This document shows positions 32,187 to 42,343 of a stretch of 44,694 nt of DNA, piece by piece; the first letter of the stretch is position 1, and each line of letters opens with the position of its first letter. Position numbers and translations under genes: made by a program. This DNA comes from an uncultured Chromatiaceae bacterium (GTDB lineage: Bacteria; Pseudomonadota; Gammaproteobacteria; Tenderiales; Tenderiaceae): assembly GCA_945787785.1 (NCBI GenBank), contig CALZIO010000019.1:1-44694 (forward strand), read 5' to 3'. The notes under the pieces were generated by a model that made no database searches, was not told the DNA's origin, and saw only the letters and a list, made by a program, of their open reading frames with translations.

Positions 32187-33701
32187 ATGTCGGATTTACC
32201 GCTCCTGAGTTTAGTTATTTGGCTGCCGATTATCGGCGGTCTGATTGTGTTGGCGATTGGTGCCAGCGGTAATAACAATGCTGTACGCTGGGCAGCTCTG
32301 GCAGTGTCAATTATTACATTTGTGGTTTCAGTGCCGTTATGGACCAGCTTCGGTCTCACTAGCCATGAGATGCAGTTTGTCGAGCAGGCATCCTGGATAC
32401 CCGCGTTCAATATTCTTTATCACCTGGGTATCGATGGTATTTCTATGCCGCTGATACTGCTGACCACTTTTACTACTGTGTTGGTTGTGATCGCCGGTTG
32501 GGAAGTGATTCAGTACAAAGTAGCGCAATACATGGCAGCCTTTCTGATCATGGAAGGTATGATGAATGGTGTCTTTGCTTCGCTGGATGCAATTCTGTTT
32601 TACGTCTTCTGGGAAGGTATGTTGATTCCGATGTTTCTTGTCATCGGTATCTGGGGTGGTGCACGCCGTGTCTATGCCACCATCAAGTTCTTCCTCTTTA
32701 CCTTTTTTGGATCGGTATTCCTGCTGATCGCGCTGATATATCTCTATTTCCAGACAGGAAATTTCCAAATCCTGGATTTCCAGGCTGCACCTATCAGCAT
32801 GACGGCGCAGATATTAATCTTCCTTGGGTTCCTGATCGCCTTTGCTGTCAAGGTACCAATGTGGCCGGTGCACACCTGGTTGCCTGATGCTCATGTCGAG
32901 GCGCCTACCGGTGGTTCGGTTATCCTGGCGGCGATTATGCTGAAGCTGGGTGCCTATGGTTTTCTCCGGTTCATGATACCTATCGTACCGGATGCCAGTG
33001 CCGAGCTGGACTGGCTGGTCATCACCCTGTCACTGATCGCGGTTGTCTATATTGCGCTTGTTGCATTGGCTCAGGAAGATATGAAGAAGCTGGTCGCCTA
33101 TTCTTCAATCTCGCACATGGGCTTCGTTACCTTGGGTTTCTTCCTGGTGTTTGGAATATACGAACAGACCGGCAGCGTATCTGGTGCGGCTATGGGCATG
33201 GAAGGGGCCATGGTGCAGATGATTTCGCATGGTTTTGTTTCTGGCGCCATGTTCCTTTGTATTGGCGTTATGTACGACCGCATGCATAGTCGTAAGATTA
33301 GTGATTACGGCGGTGTCGCTAATACCATGCCTTGGTTTGCATCACTGATGGTCTTGTTTGCCATGGCCAATGCCGGTTTGCCGGGCACATCTGGATTTGT
33401 TGGCGAGTTTATGGTGGTACTGAGTGCCTTTCAGGCCAATTTCTGGTACGCCTTCCTGGCAGGCACAACCCTGATTTTGGGAGCGGCATACACCTTATGG
33501 ATGATTAAGCGCGTTATATTTGGTGAAATCAAAAATAACAATGTCGCATCATTAAAAGATATTAATTCCCGTGAAGCACTGGTATTGGGCTCCTTGGCCT
33601 TCCTGGTGTTGTTGTTGGGTATCTATCCGGCACCATTGCTGGAGGTAATGCATTCAACGGTGGATCACCTGCTGCAGCAAGCGGTGACATCTAAACTTTA
33701 A
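32187..33701 (+). CDS. nuoM: NADH-quinone oxidoreductase subunit M
   Basis: NuoM (ND4 type) is the middle antiporter-like subunit of the proton-pumping arm. The 504-residue protein contains the FYVFWEGMLIPMFLVIGIWGG segment with its coupling Glu (about residue 145), the AFAVKVPMWPVHTWLPDAHVEAP block with the pumping Lys, and LVAYSSISHMGFV. It is homologous to NuoL and NuoN. It starts 21 bp after nuoL with a weak AAAAAGGA Shine-Dalgarno. Confidence 0.98.
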   Translation: MSDLPLLSLVIWLPIIGGLIVLAIGASGNNNAVRWAALAVSIITFVVSVPLWTSFGLTSHEMQFVEQASWIPAFNILYHLGIDGISMPLILLTTFTTVLVVIAGWEVIQYKVAQYMAAFLIMEGMMNGVFASLDAILFYVFWEGMLIPMFLVIGIWGGARRVYATIKFFLFTFFGSVFLLIALIYLYFQTGNFQILDFQAAPISMTAQILIFLGFLIAFAVKVPMWPVHTWLPDAHVEAPTGGSVILAAIMLKLGAYGFLRFMIPIVPDASAELDWLVITLSLIAVVYIALVALAQEDMKKLVAYSSISHMGFVTLGFFLVFGIYEQTGSVSGAAMGMEGAMVQMISHGFVSGAMFLCIGVMYDRMHSRKISDYGGVANTMPWFASLMVLFAMANAGLPGTSGFVGEFMVVLSAFQANFWYAFLAGTTLILGAAYTLWMIKRVIFGEIKNNNVASLKDINSREALVLGSLAFLVLLLGIYPAPLLEVMHSTVDHLLQQAVTSKL

Positions 33702-33747
33702 TTAAGATATGGCCTGCTGGCGTTAACGGCAGAAGGCTGAGAGACGG

Positions 33748-35187
33748 ATGGCGATGGTGAATTTTGAAATGCCGAATTTTGTACCTGCTCTTCCCGAGAT
33801 GTTTGTCTTGGGTATGGCATGTTTTATTCTGATTTTGGATCTCTATGTAAAACAGGGAGACAAGCTCATTACCTACTTGCTCTCGATTGCCACGTTGGCT
33901 GGCGCCGCAATCTTGACTATCAGTTTGTCGGATGGTTCTCGTCAGTTGACCTTCAATGACAGTTTCGTTTCTGACCCGATGGGGGATGTGCTGAAGGTCT
34001 TTATCTATCTTGTCACTGCTGTTGTGTTTCTCTACTCGCGTCAGTATTTACAGAAACGTGATTTATTCAAAGGTGAGTACTTTGTGCTGGGTCTGTTTGG
34101 TGTGTTAGGCATGATGGTAATGGTCTCTGCCCATAGCATGCTGACGCTTTACATGGGGCTTGAACTGCTGTCTCTATCATTGTATGCCATGGTTGCGTTT
34201 CAGCGTGATTCACTGAATGCCACTGAAGCAGCAATGAAATATTTTGTTCTGGGCGCATTGGCCTCCGGCATGCTGCTGTATGGTATGTCGATGCTTTACG
34301 GTGCTTCTGGCAGTCTCGATATTGCAGAGATAGGCGCGTATGCAGCGCTTAATAGTGATAACACTGTGCTGGTGTTTGGAATGACCTTTGTTATTGTTGG
34401 TCTGGCATTCAAGCTTGGTGCAGTACCATTCCATATGTGGGTGCCCGATGTTTACCATGGTGCGCCGACATCAGTGACGCTTTATATCGGCACAGCACCA
34501 AAGATCGCAGCATTTGCTATGGTCATGCGTCTTTTAGTGGAAGGTCTGGGTGATCTACACAGCGAATGGCAGACCCTGTTGATTGTTCTGGCGGTGTTGT
34601 CGATTGCGATTGGTAACGTAATTGCCATTGCCCAGACAAATATCAAACGTATGCTGGCCTATTCGACCATCTCCCATGTTGGCTTCATCCTTTTGGGTAT
34701 TCTGGCGGGGAGCGAGAATGGTTACTCTTCGGCCATGTTCTACGTCGTCGTTTACTCTTTGATGAGCATGGGCGGTTTCGGCATGATCATTCTGCTTAGC
34801 CGGGCTGGATTCGAGGCTGATAAGCTGGATGATTTCAAGGGGCTGAATGAGCGCAGTCCGTGGATGGCGGCCATGATGATGATTTTGATGTTCTCCATGG
34901 CGGGTGTTCCTCCCACGGTTGGTTTCTATGCCAAGCTGTCTGTGTTGCAATCGATAGTTCAGGTGGACTTGGTTTGGCTGGCGGTGTTTGCCGTCGTCTT
35001 CTCGGTGATTGGTGCCTTCTACTATCTGCGCATTATCAAGTTAATGTATTTCGATAAACCGGAAGACAGTGCTGCCATCGAGGCGGGAATGGATATGCGC
35101 ATCGTGCTGTCGGCCAATAGTATTGGAATGTTGATACTTGGCATTTATCCTGCCGCATTAATGCAATGGTGCATGGCCGTAATGTGA
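33748..35187 (+). CDS. nuoN: NADH-quinone oxidoreductase subunit N
   Basis: NuoN (ND2 type) is the proximal antiporter-like subunit and closes the operon. The 479-residue protein carries [20 protein letters not shown] with its coupling Glu, the [21 protein letters not shown] block with its Lys (about residue 218), and [16 protein letters not shown] second in-frame ATG two codons later is possible. No terminator is visible in the 98 bp before surE, so readthrough into surE is possible. Confidence 0.98.
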   Translation: MAMVNFEMPNFVPALPEMFVLGMACFILILDLYVKQGDKLITYLLSIATLAGAAILTISLSDGSRQLTFNDSFVSDPMGDVLKVFIYLVTAVVFLYSRQYLQKRDLFKGEYFVLGLFGVLGMMVMVSAHSMLTLYMGLELLSLSLYAMVAFQRDSLNATEAAMKYFVLGALASGMLLYGMSMLYGASGSLDIAEIGAYAALNSDNTVLVFGMTFVIVGLAFKLGAVPFHMWVPDVYHGAPTSVTLYIGTAPKIAAFAMVMRLLVEGLGDLHSEWQTLLIVLAVLSIAIGNVIAIAQTNIKRMLAYSTISHVGFILLGILAGSENGYSSAMFYVVVYSLMSMGGFGMIILLSRAGFEADKLDDFKGLNERSPWMAAMMMILMFSMAGVPPTVGFYAKLSVLQSIVQVDLVWLAVFAVVFSVIGAFYYLRIIKLMYFDKPEDSAAIEAGMDMRIVLSANSIGMLILGIYPAALMQWCMAVM

Positions 35188-35285
35188 TTGTCGTGGGGTA
35201 TCTAGCCATGGATGGACTTCACAGGCGAGCCCCCAACATTCTTTTCCCAGTACGTCTTCTACCCTGGTGTGAGGTGGAGTAGGCC

Positions 35286-36035
35286 GTGCGAATTCTCGTT
35301 AGCAATGATGATGGCTATCAGGCGCCTGGCATTCAATGTCTGGCGCAAGCATTGGGTGAATTCGCAGAAGTCACAGTTGTAGCTCCTGATCGCAATCGTA
35401 GTGGCGCCAGTAATTCACTGACCTTAGAAAATCCTCTTCGGGCAAATACAATATCACCGGGACTGGTTTCCGTTGATGGCACGCCAACAGACTGCGTGCA
35501 TTTGGCCATTACCGGCTTGTTGACCCGTGAACCAGATATGGTGATAGCCGGGATCAATGCCGGTGCTAATCTGGGTGATGATGTACTTTATTCAGGAACA
35601 GTAGCCGCAGCGACAGAGGGGCGTTTTCTCGGATTACCTGCCATTGCGGTTTCACTAGTGGGTGAGCATCTGGTTCACTATGACACTGCTGCCCGGGCGG
35701 CAATCAGTCTAATCAAACAGTTACAAAACAATCCTCTACCAGTAGATACCATCCTCAACGTCAATGTTCCCGATGTGCCGTGGGAAAAACTGGAAGGATT
35801 TGAAGCGACACGATTGGGGCGGCGACATAAATCTGAGCCCGTGGTGCGTGACCAGGACCCCCGTGGCCGGGAAATTTATTGGGTTGGCCCTGCTGGCGCG
35901 GAGCAGGATTCCGGCCCCGGGACAGACTTCCATGCAATTCGCTACAATCGGGTATCTGTAACACCGATTCATATTGATTTGACCCGCTATACTGCGTTGG
36001 ATCAGGTGGCCAGCTGGTTGCAAGGAGTAGATTAG
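35286..36035 (+). CDS. surE: 5'/3'-nucleotidase SurE
   Basis: SurE is a divalent-metal phosphatase that removes phosphate from nucleoside monophosphates and is linked to stationary-phase survival. The 249-residue protein starts [11 protein letters not shown] with the metal ligands Asp8 and Asp9. Ser39 is in NRSGASNS, and the Asn ligand is in [10 protein letters not shown] (about residue 96). The start is GTG after a GGAG sequence. An AAGGAG near its 3' end serves as ribosome-binding site for the next gene. Confidence 0.98.
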   Translation: MRILVSNDDGYQAPGIQCLAQALGEFAEVTVVAPDRNRSGASNSLTLENPLRANTISPGLVSVDGTPTDCVHLAITGLLTREPDMVIAGINAGANLGDDVLYSGTVAAATEGRFLGLPAIAVSLVGEHLVHYDTAARAAISLIKQLQNNPLPVDTILNVNVPDVPWEKLEGFEATRLGRRHKSEPVVRDQDPRGREIYWVGPAGAEQDSGPGTDFHAIRYNRVSVTPIHIDLTRYTALDQVASWLQGVD

Positions 36036-36698
36036 TTGTCTGTCATTTCTCATCATGGCATCGGGATGACCTCCCAACGGACCCGTGAGCGTCTGATCTC
36101 TCGTCTGCGCAACTCGGGTATTCGTAATAAAAAAGTTCTCGAAGTGATGCTCAACACGCCACGGCATATTTTTGTCGATGAGGCTCTGGGTAGTCGCGCC
36201 TATGATGACACAGCCTTGCCCATAGGTTTTGGGCAGACAATTTCACAGCCTTATATTGTGGCGCGAATGACCGAAATACTATTGAGCACTGGATCTTGTG
36301 ACAAGGTGCTCGAGATCGGCACTGGTTCTGGTTACCAGACTGCTGTGCTAGCGCAATTAGTGGGTCAGGTGTATAGCGTGGAAAGGATTGTTGCCTTGCT
36401 GACAAAAGCACGTAAGCGAATTCGCGAATTGCAACTTTATAATGTCCGCATGAAGCACTTTGATGGCCACCAGGGCTGGAAAGAGAATGCTCCGTACGAC
36501 GTGATTATTGTGACAGCCGCACCTCAAGAAATACCCGTTGAATTGTTTGCCCAATTGAAGCAGGGAGGACGTATAATCGCCCCTGTCGGCCCGAATGGCA
36601 AACAGCAACTTAGTTTGATTACCCATACTGCAAATGGTTATGAGTGTCATGTCATTGAGGACGTTAGTTTCGTCCCACTACTCCCTGGAAATCGTTAA
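36036..36698 (+). CDS. pcm: protein-L-isoaspartate O-methyltransferase
   Basis: Pcm uses SAM to repair isoaspartyl damage in ageing proteins. I choose the TTG immediately after the surE stop: AAGGAG inside surE sits at 8-nt spacing, giving 220 residues. The ATG at 36066 lacks a good Shine-Dalgarno. The SAM motif [10 protein letters not shown] is at residues 91-100, preceded by the family block [12 protein letters not shown] (61-72). surE-pcm-nlpD-rpoS is a conserved gammaproteobacterial cluster. The stop overlaps the next ATG by one base. Confidence 0.97.
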   Translation: MSVISHHGIGMTSQRTRERLISRLRNSGIRNKKVLEVMLNTPRHIFVDEALGSRAYDDTALPIGFGQTISQPYIVARMTEILLSTGSCDKVLEIGTGSGYQTAVLAQLVGQVYSVERIVALLTKARKRIRELQLYNVRMKHFDGHQGWKENAPYDVIIVTAAPQEIPVELFAQLKQGGRIIAPVGPNGKQQLSLITHTANGYECHVIEDVSFVPLLPGNR

Positions 36699-37285
36699 TG
36701 CGTCTTTTTTCCCGATTATATGAGATGGTCCTTCGTTGGGCCGGACACAGACATGCTGCCTGGTATCTGGGGGGATTAAGTTTTGCCGAGTCATCTTTTT
36801 TCCCTATTCCGCCTGATGTGATGCTCGCCCCTATGGCTCTAGCCCGAAGGGAGAAGGCCTGGTCTTATGCAATGCTCACAACAATCACTTCAGTCATCGG
36901 TGGTGTATTTGGTTATCTAATTGGTGTCTTCGCTTTTGAGTTGATTGAGCCCTGGTTGCATCAATTCGGCTATTGGGACCGTTTTCAAATGGCAGTTGAA
37001 TGGTTCAAAGTTTGGGGTTTTTGGGTCATATTTTTGGCCGGTTTTTCACCCATACCCTACAAGGTATTCACTATTTCAGCCGGGACAGTAGGCATGGCGT
37101 TTTTGCCATTTGTGCTGGCTTCAATAATTGGTCGGGGGGCACGCTTTTTTCTGGTGGCCGGATTGATTTGGTGGGGTGGTGAGCGTATGGATCGAGTATT
37201 ACGCAGCTACATCGATCGGCTCGGGTGGATTTTTATTGCGGTCGCTATCGTGATATACATAATTGTTAATGTTGTCCAAACATGA
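36698..37285 (+). CDS. DedA/YqaA-family inner-membrane protein
   Basis: The 195-residue protein has four or five hydrophobic segments and the conserved FAESSFFPIPPDVMLAPMAL block near residues 29-48. The second family block, FLAGFSPIPYKVFTISAG, is near residues 113-130. These resemble the reentrant-loop motifs of DedA/VTT proteins, some of which transport lipids. It is of the short YqaA type often found between pcm and nlpD. Translation is coupled: its ATG overlaps the pcm stop and its end overlaps nlpD. The exact substrate is unknown. Confidence 0.9.
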   Translation: MRLFSRLYEMVLRWAGHRHAAWYLGGLSFAESSFFPIPPDVMLAPMALARREKAWSYAMLTTITSVIGGVFGYLIGVFAFELIEPWLHQFGYWDRFQMAVEWFKVWGFWVIFLAGFSPIPYKVFTISAGTVGMAFLPFVLASIIGRGARFFLVAGLIWWGGERMDRVLRSYIDRLGWIFIAVAIVIYIIVNVVQT

Positions 37286-38039
37286 GAGAAGCGGTAATTT
37301 TTTCTTCAGCATCAGCCTGCTAGCAGGCCTGTTGTTATCTGGTTGTGGGGCTCATGTTTTTCATGAGGTACGTAAAGACGAAACGCTCTATTTAATCAGT
37401 ACGCGCTATAACCAGGATTACCAGCAGGTCGCGAAGTGGAATGGTTTAGCCGCTCCCTACACCATTATGGAAGGGCAGTGGTTGCGTGTAGCACCACCTG
37501 GACCTGATGCGGGTCTGAGGCCGCCAGCTTATGCGAATGGATCTCAACAAAGCCGAAAACAAACTAATAATAAAAAAAGTGAAATAAAGCAGCCCTCTCA
37601 AGTTACGACCGCGAAATCTTCGAGCGCAAGCACAAGTCCATCGGCATCTTCTTCTCCCTCATATTCTTCAGCTGACATCCATTGGCGCTGGCCGGTAAAC
37701 GGAAAAGTTACTCGAGCATTTGCAGATAAACCTGGTAAACAGGGAATAGATATCGCGGGTAGTGCCGGAACAATTATCAATGCATCTGCGGCTGGAAAGG
37801 TTGTGTACAGCGGTAACGGTTTAAGAGGATATGGCAATCTTATAATAATCAAACATAATGAAAAATTTCTAAGTGCTTATGCACATAATCAAAGTATCCT
37901 GGTGAATGATGGGGCTTTTGTAAAACAGGGTGAAGCGATTGCCCGGATGGGGAGCACCGAATCAAATCAAGTTAAGTTGCACTTCCAAATCAGAGTTAAC
38001 GGCAGGCCAGTTGATCCTTTACGCTACCTACCGAAGTAA
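37269..38039 (+). CDS. nlpD: lipoprotein NlpD, LysM and LytM/M23 domains
   Basis: NlpD is an outer-membrane lipoprotein that activates cell-division amidases (AmiC in E. coli). From ATG 37269 it has 256 residues. A signal peptide ends in the lipobox LLLSGC with Cys26. A LysM peptidoglycan-binding domain spans about residues 29-75, then a Ser/Lys/Gln-rich linker, then an M23/LytM domain (about 139-256). In that domain the first metal-site His of active peptidases is replaced (KQGIDIAG), so it is a degenerate, activator-type domain like that of E. coli NlpD. It overlaps the dedA-family gene by 17 bases and precedes rpoS. Confidence 0.94.
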   Translation: MLSKHERSGNFFFSISLLAGLLLSGCGAHVFHEVRKDETLYLISTRYNQDYQQVAKWNGLAAPYTIMEGQWLRVAPPGPDAGLRPPAYANGSQQSRKQTNNKKSEIKQPSQVTTAKSSSASTSPSASSSPSYSSADIHWRWPVNGKVTRAFADKPGKQGIDIAGSAGTIINASAAGKVVYSGNGLRGYGNLIIIKHNEKFLSAYAHNQSILVNDGAFVKQGEAIARMGSTESNQVKLHFQIRVNGRPVDPLRYLPK

Positions 38040-38107
38040 ATTTCATGTTAATCTTCAATGCACGGGAGAGCTGACGCTAATAATAATAGAAACAAATAGG
38101 CGTGAGT

Positions 38108-38130
38108 GGCAGGTTGTAGAATTGTCTGCC
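38108..38130 (+). promoter_or_regulatory. hairpin in the rpoS leader
   Basis: GGCAG (38108-38112) pairs with CTGCC (38126-38130) in the 127-bp gap upstream of rpoS. In E. coli the rpoS mRNA leader starts inside nlpD and folds to control translation through Hfq-dependent small RNAs. I did not find a segment complementary to the rpoS Shine-Dalgarno within the gap, so an E. coli-like mechanism is unproven. Confidence 0.3.
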
Positions 38131-38166
38131 TGAATATTACACACAAGGCGTTAAGGGAGCTGTGTA

Positions 38167-39183
38167 GTGGTAGATAAGTTGGACGACAACGCCAACGACG
38201 AAGATGTCGAAGCAAATGGCGTTGAAGAAGATTCAGGAGAAAACAACTCTTGGTCTGATGGTAATGAAGCTAATGGAAAAGCTCATAAATCACAGGCCAA
38301 AGAAGGTGCTTCTAATACTGAAGAAACAAAATCCGCGTGGCATCCGCCAGATACCTCGCTTGATGCAACTCGTTTATATCTTAACGAAATAGGTTTTTCT
38401 CCACTGCTGACAGCAGAGGAAGAAGTCTATTACTCACGCCTGTCCCAAAAAGGGGATGAGGCGGCACGTAAGAAAATGATTGAGAGCAACTTGCGTCTGG
38501 TGGTAAAAATCGCCCGTTATTACATGAAGCGCGGACTCGCGTTTCTTGATCTGATTGAAGAGGGCAACCTCGGGCTCATCCATGCGGTTGAGAAGTTTGA
38601 TCCAGAACGTGGTTTTCGATTCTCTACCTATGCAACCTGGTGGATTCGTCAGACGATTGAACGGGCCTTGATGAATCAGACCCGGACCATCCGATTGCCT
38701 GTTCATGTGGTCAAGCAGATCAATAGTTATCAAAAGGCTGCCCGCAAATTGGCGCAGTCACTTGACCACGAGCCGAGTGCTGAAGAAGTGGCCGAGAATC
38801 TTGATCTTCCATTAAAAGATGTCCAGAACATCCTCGGTTTAAGTGAGCAGTTATCCACTGTTGAATCAAGCACGCTCGATAAAGATAAAATGCTGCAAGA
38901 GACCGTGGCGGATGACAAACAGCTTGACCCTTCATCGGTGTTACAGCGAGAAGAGGTGCAAGCTTGCTTGAACGACTGGTTAGCGATGCTGAACGATAAA
39001 CAGCGTCAAGTGGTGGAGCAACGCTTTGGGCTGAATGGCGATGACGTGGCTACCCTGGAAGAAGTGGGGGAGCGCATCGGAGTGACCCGCGAACGTGTCC
39101 GTCAGATTCAAGTCGAAGCTTTAAAAAAACTACGTAAGATACTGGAAAAAGAGGGAGTTTCCGGGGATCAGTTGCTGGGATAA
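38167..39183 (+). CDS. rpoS: stationary-phase sigma factor RpoS
   Basis: RpoS (sigma-38) directs RNA polymerase to general stress and stationary-phase genes. The GTG start follows AAGGGAG at 7-nt spacing, giving 338 residues. After a long acidic, unstructured N-terminus (about 1-55), region 1.2 begins [21 protein letters not shown]. Region 2 includes [18 protein letters not shown], and region 4 ends with the helix-turn-helix [19 protein letters not shown]. The close match of the 1.2 segment to E. coli RpoS and the nlpD neighbour separate it from RpoD and RpoH. Confidence 0.98.
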   Translation: MVDKLDDNANDEDVEANGVEEDSGENNSWSDGNEANGKAHKSQAKEGASNTEETKSAWHPPDTSLDATRLYLNEIGFSPLLTAEEEVYYSRLSQKGDEAARKKMIESNLRLVVKIARYYMKRGLAFLDLIEEGNLGLIHAVEKFDPERGFRFSTYATWWIRQTIERALMNQTRTIRLPVHVVKQINSYQKAARKLAQSLDHEPSAEEVAENLDLPLKDVQNILGLSEQLSTVESSTLDKDKMLQETVADDKQLDPSSVLQREEVQACLNDWLAMLNDKQRQVVEQRFGLNGDDVATLEEVGERIGVTRERVRQIQVEALKKLRKILEKEGVSGDQLLG

Positions 39184-39186
39184 GCC

Positions 39187-39211
39187 CCGCATTAAATCAT
39201 CATCAATGCGG
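39187..39211. other. inverted repeat at the rpoS/DUF498 convergent junction
   Basis: CCGCATT (39187-39193) and AATGCGG (39205-39211) form a perfect seven-pair stem over an 11-nt loop, just after the rpoS stop and spanning the stop codon of the opposing gene. No T-run follows on either strand, so it is at best a weak bidirectional end structure. Confidence 0.35.
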
Positions 39212-39629
39212 CGGCTACGGGGCGGCCTTCATACGAAAGCACATTATAGGTCCGGCAGGCAGCGGCTGTATCCATGATCTCGTAACCAATCCCGGCATCG
39301 ATTAGCGGTTTGAATAGGGCTCGTTCTGGCCATTGCAGGCGAGGCCCCGTGCCTATGATAGCAATCTCGGGATTTAAATCGGCTAGCGTTTGCACATGCG
39401 CTTCAGTTAACTCTTCAATTGTTTGTGGTGGCCAGTTTCTGATCAGGTGGTTTGAGGTAATAATGGTGCTGGTTGTCAGGGTCTCCTGCTGCAGTCCCTT
39501 GGCGGGATTTCCACTGGCATCTGTCTCTTCTGTCAGCTCGGCCAGCAGTGGCACTAATACACTAATTTCACCCTTGCCATAGCTTTTGATGGTGTAATGG
39601 TGAATGTCCAAATCTTGATGAACTTGCAT
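39192..39629 (-). CDS. DUF498/Mth938-family protein (NDUFAF3-like)
   Basis: From ATG 39629, preceded by AAGGA on the minus strand, the protein has 145 residues; an upstream in-frame ATG at 39662 adds 11. The sequence shows the Mth938-like fold features: an N-terminal KSYGKGEISV strand, an IIGTGPRLQWPERALFKPL block and a C-terminal GYEIMDTAAACRTYNVLSYEGRPVAAAL region in which ACRTYN is conserved. Bacterial members are uncharacterised. The human relative NDUFAF3 assists Complex I assembly. Here the gene is convergent with rpoS, about 4 kb past nuoN. Confidence 0.85.
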   Translation of the reverse strand: MQVHQDLDIHHYTIKSYGKGEISVLVPLLAELTEETDASGNPAKGLQQETLTTSTIITSNHLIRNWPPQTIEELTEAHVQTLADLNPEIAIIGTGPRLQWPERALFKPLIDAGIGYEIMDTAAACRTYNVLSYEGRPVAAALMMI

Positions 39630-39716
39630 GTTCAGATGTTTCCTTGAGATTTTATTTCGCAAACGAGCATTTTTACCGAGTCAGGCCCTAGGTTCAAGAC
39701 TAAATTTGTTGGATAA

Positions 39717-39745
39717 TTGACAGTTTTTAGGGCTATCGGTATGTT
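39717..39745 (+). promoter_or_regulatory. sigma-70 promoter for alaC-hom
   Basis: A perfect TTGACA (39717-39722), a 17-bp spacer and TATGTT (39740-39745, four of six matches to TATAAT) lie about 50 bp upstream of the alaC start, in the gap divergent from the DUF498 gene. Confidence 0.65.
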
Positions 39746-39792
39746 ACGCCTGTTGGTTCAAGGCTCTGATTTACTTACCTGGATGCATAATT

Positions 39793-40989
39793 TTGATCGA
39801 AGAATTTCCAAGAATAAAACGGTTGCCTCCGTATGTATTTAATATCGTTAACGACCTGAAGGCGAAAGCCAGGGCGCGTGGTGAGGATATTATCGATTTC
39901 GGAATGGGCAATCCGGATCAGCCCACCCCTAAACATATTGTCGATAAGTTGGTGGAAGCTGCACAACGCGGAGATACCCATCGCTATTCCATTTCCCGTG
40001 GTATTCCGCGGCTGAGAAAGGCGATTTGCTCTTGGTATAAAAAACGTTATCAGGTCGAGCTTGATGCTGAAAGCGAAGCCATTGTTACCATCGGTTCGAA
40101 AGAGGGGCTGGCTCACTTGGCAATGGCTATTGTCGGGCCGGGTGACGCGGTGATGGTGCCCAACCCTTCCTATCCCATCCATCCTTACGGTTTTGTGATT
40201 GCCGGGGCCGACATTCGTCATGTGCCCATCGTGCCGGGCGGTGATTTCTTCGGTGAACTGGAGAAGGCAATCAGAGATTCCTGGCCTAAACCCAAGATGT
40301 TGATTCTGAACTTTCCCGGCAACCCGACCACCCAATGTGTCGACCTGGAGTTTTTCGAAAAGGTGGTGGCGATTGCCAAAGAGCATGAGATCTGGGTAGT
40401 GCATGATCTGGCCTACGCGGATATTGTCTTCGATGGTTATAAAGCGCCATCAATCATGCAGGTGCCGGGTGCCAAAGAAGTTGCGGTGGAGTTTTTTACC
40501 CTGTCAAAGAGCTACAATATGCCTGGCTGGCGCATTGGCTTTATGGTGGGTAACCCTACCCTGGTGGCTGCCTTGGCGCGGATGAAGTCTTACCTCGATT
40601 ACGGTATGTTTACCCCTGTTCAGGTCGCGGCGATACATGCCCTGGAAGGACCTCAAGGTTGCGTCAAACAAATACGGGATATGTACCAGAATCGTCGTGA
40701 TGTATTGTGCCATGGCCTCAACTCGATTGGCTGGCAAGTGGAACCACCTAAAGCGACCATGTTTGTTTGGGCGCCGATTCCAGAACAATATCGCCACATG
40801 GGTTCGTTGGAGTTTTCGAAAAAACTGCTCAAAGATGCAAAAGTCGCTGTGTCACCGGGTGTTGGTTTTGGTGAATATGGTGATGATTTCGTTCGTTTCG
40901 GCTTGATTGAAAATGAGCACCGCACACGTCAGGCAATTCGAGGCATTCGCGATATGCTGCGCAAAGATGCTCAAGCAGAAGACGATTAG
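39793..40989 (+). CDS. alaC: alanine transaminase AlaC-type aminotransferase
   Basis: This fold-type I PLP aminotransferase makes alanine from pyruvate and glutamate in E. coli (AlaC). The TTG start lies about 7 bases after a weak GGATG and gives 398 residues. [16 protein letters not shown] at the N-terminus, [27 protein letters not shown] and [11 protein letters not shown] all resemble E. coli AlaC closely. The PLP Lys is about residue 239 in [13 protein letters not shown], and the carboxylate-binding Arg is near the C-terminus in VRFGLIEN. Older annotations would call it an aspartate or LL-DAP aminotransferase. It is followed 35 bp later by hom, probably in one operon. Confidence 0.93.
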   Translation: MIEEFPRIKRLPPYVFNIVNDLKAKARARGEDIIDFGMGNPDQPTPKHIVDKLVEAAQRGDTHRYSISRGIPRLRKAICSWYKKRYQVELDAESEAIVTIGSKEGLAHLAMAIVGPGDAVMVPNPSYPIHPYGFVIAGADIRHVPIVPGGDFFGELEKAIRDSWPKPKMLILNFPGNPTTQCVDLEFFEKVVAIAKEHEIWVVHDLAYADIVFDGYKAPSIMQVPGAKEVAVEFFTLSKSYNMPGWRIGFMVGNPTLVAALARMKSYLDYGMFTPVQVAAIHALEGPQGCVKQIRDMYQNRRDVLCHGLNSIGWQVEPPKATMFVWAPIPEQYRHMGSLEFSKKLLKDAKVAVSPGVGFGEYGDDFVRFGLIENEHRTRQAIRGIRDMLRKDAQAEDD

Positions 40990-41024
40990 ATAATACTAAA
41001 ATACAATAGGTTAGGAGAGTTATC

Positions 41025-42338
41025 TTGAAACCAGTTAAAGTGGGGTTGTTGGGTCTGGGAACAGTTGGGGGTGGCACAGCCAGCGTTTTGCTGCGCAATG
41101 CAGAAGAGATTCAACGCCGTGCCGGGCGCGGCATTGAAATCGCCATTGCCGCCGCACGCGATATTAGCAAGCCCCGTCCCTTTGATACCTCAAAGATGGA
41201 ATTGACCACAGATCCTCAGGCAGTGGTTAGTCATCCAGATGTGGAGGTCGTCATCGAGCTGATTGGCGGCACCGATACAGCCTTTGATCTGGTGATGCAG
41301 GCAATCGAAAATGGTAAACATGTAGTCACTGCCAACAAGGCGCTGATCGCCAAACATGGTAACGAGATCTTTGCCGCAGCTCAGCAGAAGGGTGTAATGG
41401 TGGCGTTTGAGGCTGCCGTCGCCGGTGGTATCCCGATAATCAAGGCAATCCGTGAAGGGCTGGCGGGTAACCAGATTGAATGGTTGGCCGGCATTATCAA
41501 TGGCACAGGCAATTTCATCCTTACTGAGATGCGCGACAAGGGTCGTGATTTTGCCGATGTCCTGGCTGAAGCACAACGTTTGGGTTATGCCGAAGCAGAC
41601 CCCACTTTCGATGTGGAAGGTATTGATGCCGCACACAAACTCACCATCCTGGCCTCGATTGCTTTTGGTATACCACTGCAATTTGATGCCTGTTATACCG
41701 AAGGTATCAGTCACATCACCCGAGAGGATGTGGAATATGCCGAAGAGCTGGGTTATCGCATCAAGCATTTGGGGATTTCCCGGCGTACAGAAAAGGGGGT
41801 TGAGCTACGAGTGCATCCCACCTTGATTCCATACCATCGCCTGATCGCCAATGTTGATGGCGTCATGAATGCCGTGCTGGTGAAAGGTGATGCAGTAGGC
41901 CCTACGCTTTATTACGGCGCCGGTGCCGGTGCGGAACCAACTGCTTCAGCCGTTGTTGCCGATGTGGTCGATGTGGTGCGTGTTCTGACGGCTGATCCGG
42001 AAAATCGTGTCCCACACCTGGCCTTCCAGCCGGATGCCCTGGCGGACGTGCCCATCCTGCCCATGGCCGAGATCGAGACCGCCTATTACTTGCGTATGGA
42101 AGCCAGCGACAAGCCGGGTGTGCTGGCGGATGTCACCAGAATTCTTGCAGACCTCAATATCAGTATTGAGGCGATGCTACAAAAAGAACCGCTTGAAGAT
42201 GCCACCACAGTGCCGGTAATCATCCTGACGCATCGCGTCTGTGAGGGCCATATGAATGATGCCCTTAAACGTATTGAGGCGCTGGATACCATTCAGGGCA
42301 AGGTGACACGCATTCGCCAGGAATCGCTGGATGCATAA
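41025..42338 (+). CDS. hom: homoserine dehydrogenase
   Basis: Hom reduces aspartate semialdehyde to homoserine, the branch point to threonine and methionine. A TTG start follows AGGAG at 7-nt spacing, giving 437 residues. The N-terminal Rossmann domain has GLLGLGTVGGG at residues 7-17. The catalytic domain includes VTANKALIAKHG and IINGTGNFILTEM. A C-terminal ACT domain (from about residue 355, MEASDKPGVLADVTRIL) suggests feedback control by threonine, as in related monofunctional enzymes. No aspartokinase domain is fused. Confidence 0.98.
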   Translation: MKPVKVGLLGLGTVGGGTASVLLRNAEEIQRRAGRGIEIAIAAARDISKPRPFDTSKMELTTDPQAVVSHPDVEVVIELIGGTDTAFDLVMQAIENGKHVVTANKALIAKHGNEIFAAAQQKGVMVAFEAAVAGGIPIIKAIREGLAGNQIEWLAGIINGTGNFILTEMRDKGRDFADVLAEAQRLGYAEADPTFDVEGIDAAHKLTILASIAFGIPLQFDACYTEGISHITREDVEYAEELGYRIKHLGISRRTEKGVELRVHPTLIPYHRLIANVDGVMNAVLVKGDAVGPTLYYGAGAGAEPTASAVVADVVDVVRVLTADPENRVPHLAFQPDALADVPILPMAEIETAYYLRMEASDKPGVLADVTRILADLNISIEAMLQKEPLEDATTVPVIILTHRVCEGHMNDALKRIEALDTIQGKVTRIRQESLDA

Positions 42339-42343
42339 CATTG

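Noticed and set aside
35209-35283. Short ATG frame (24 codons) between nuoN and surE
   Set aside because: No Shine-Dalgarno, no recognisable family, and very short; treated as chance.
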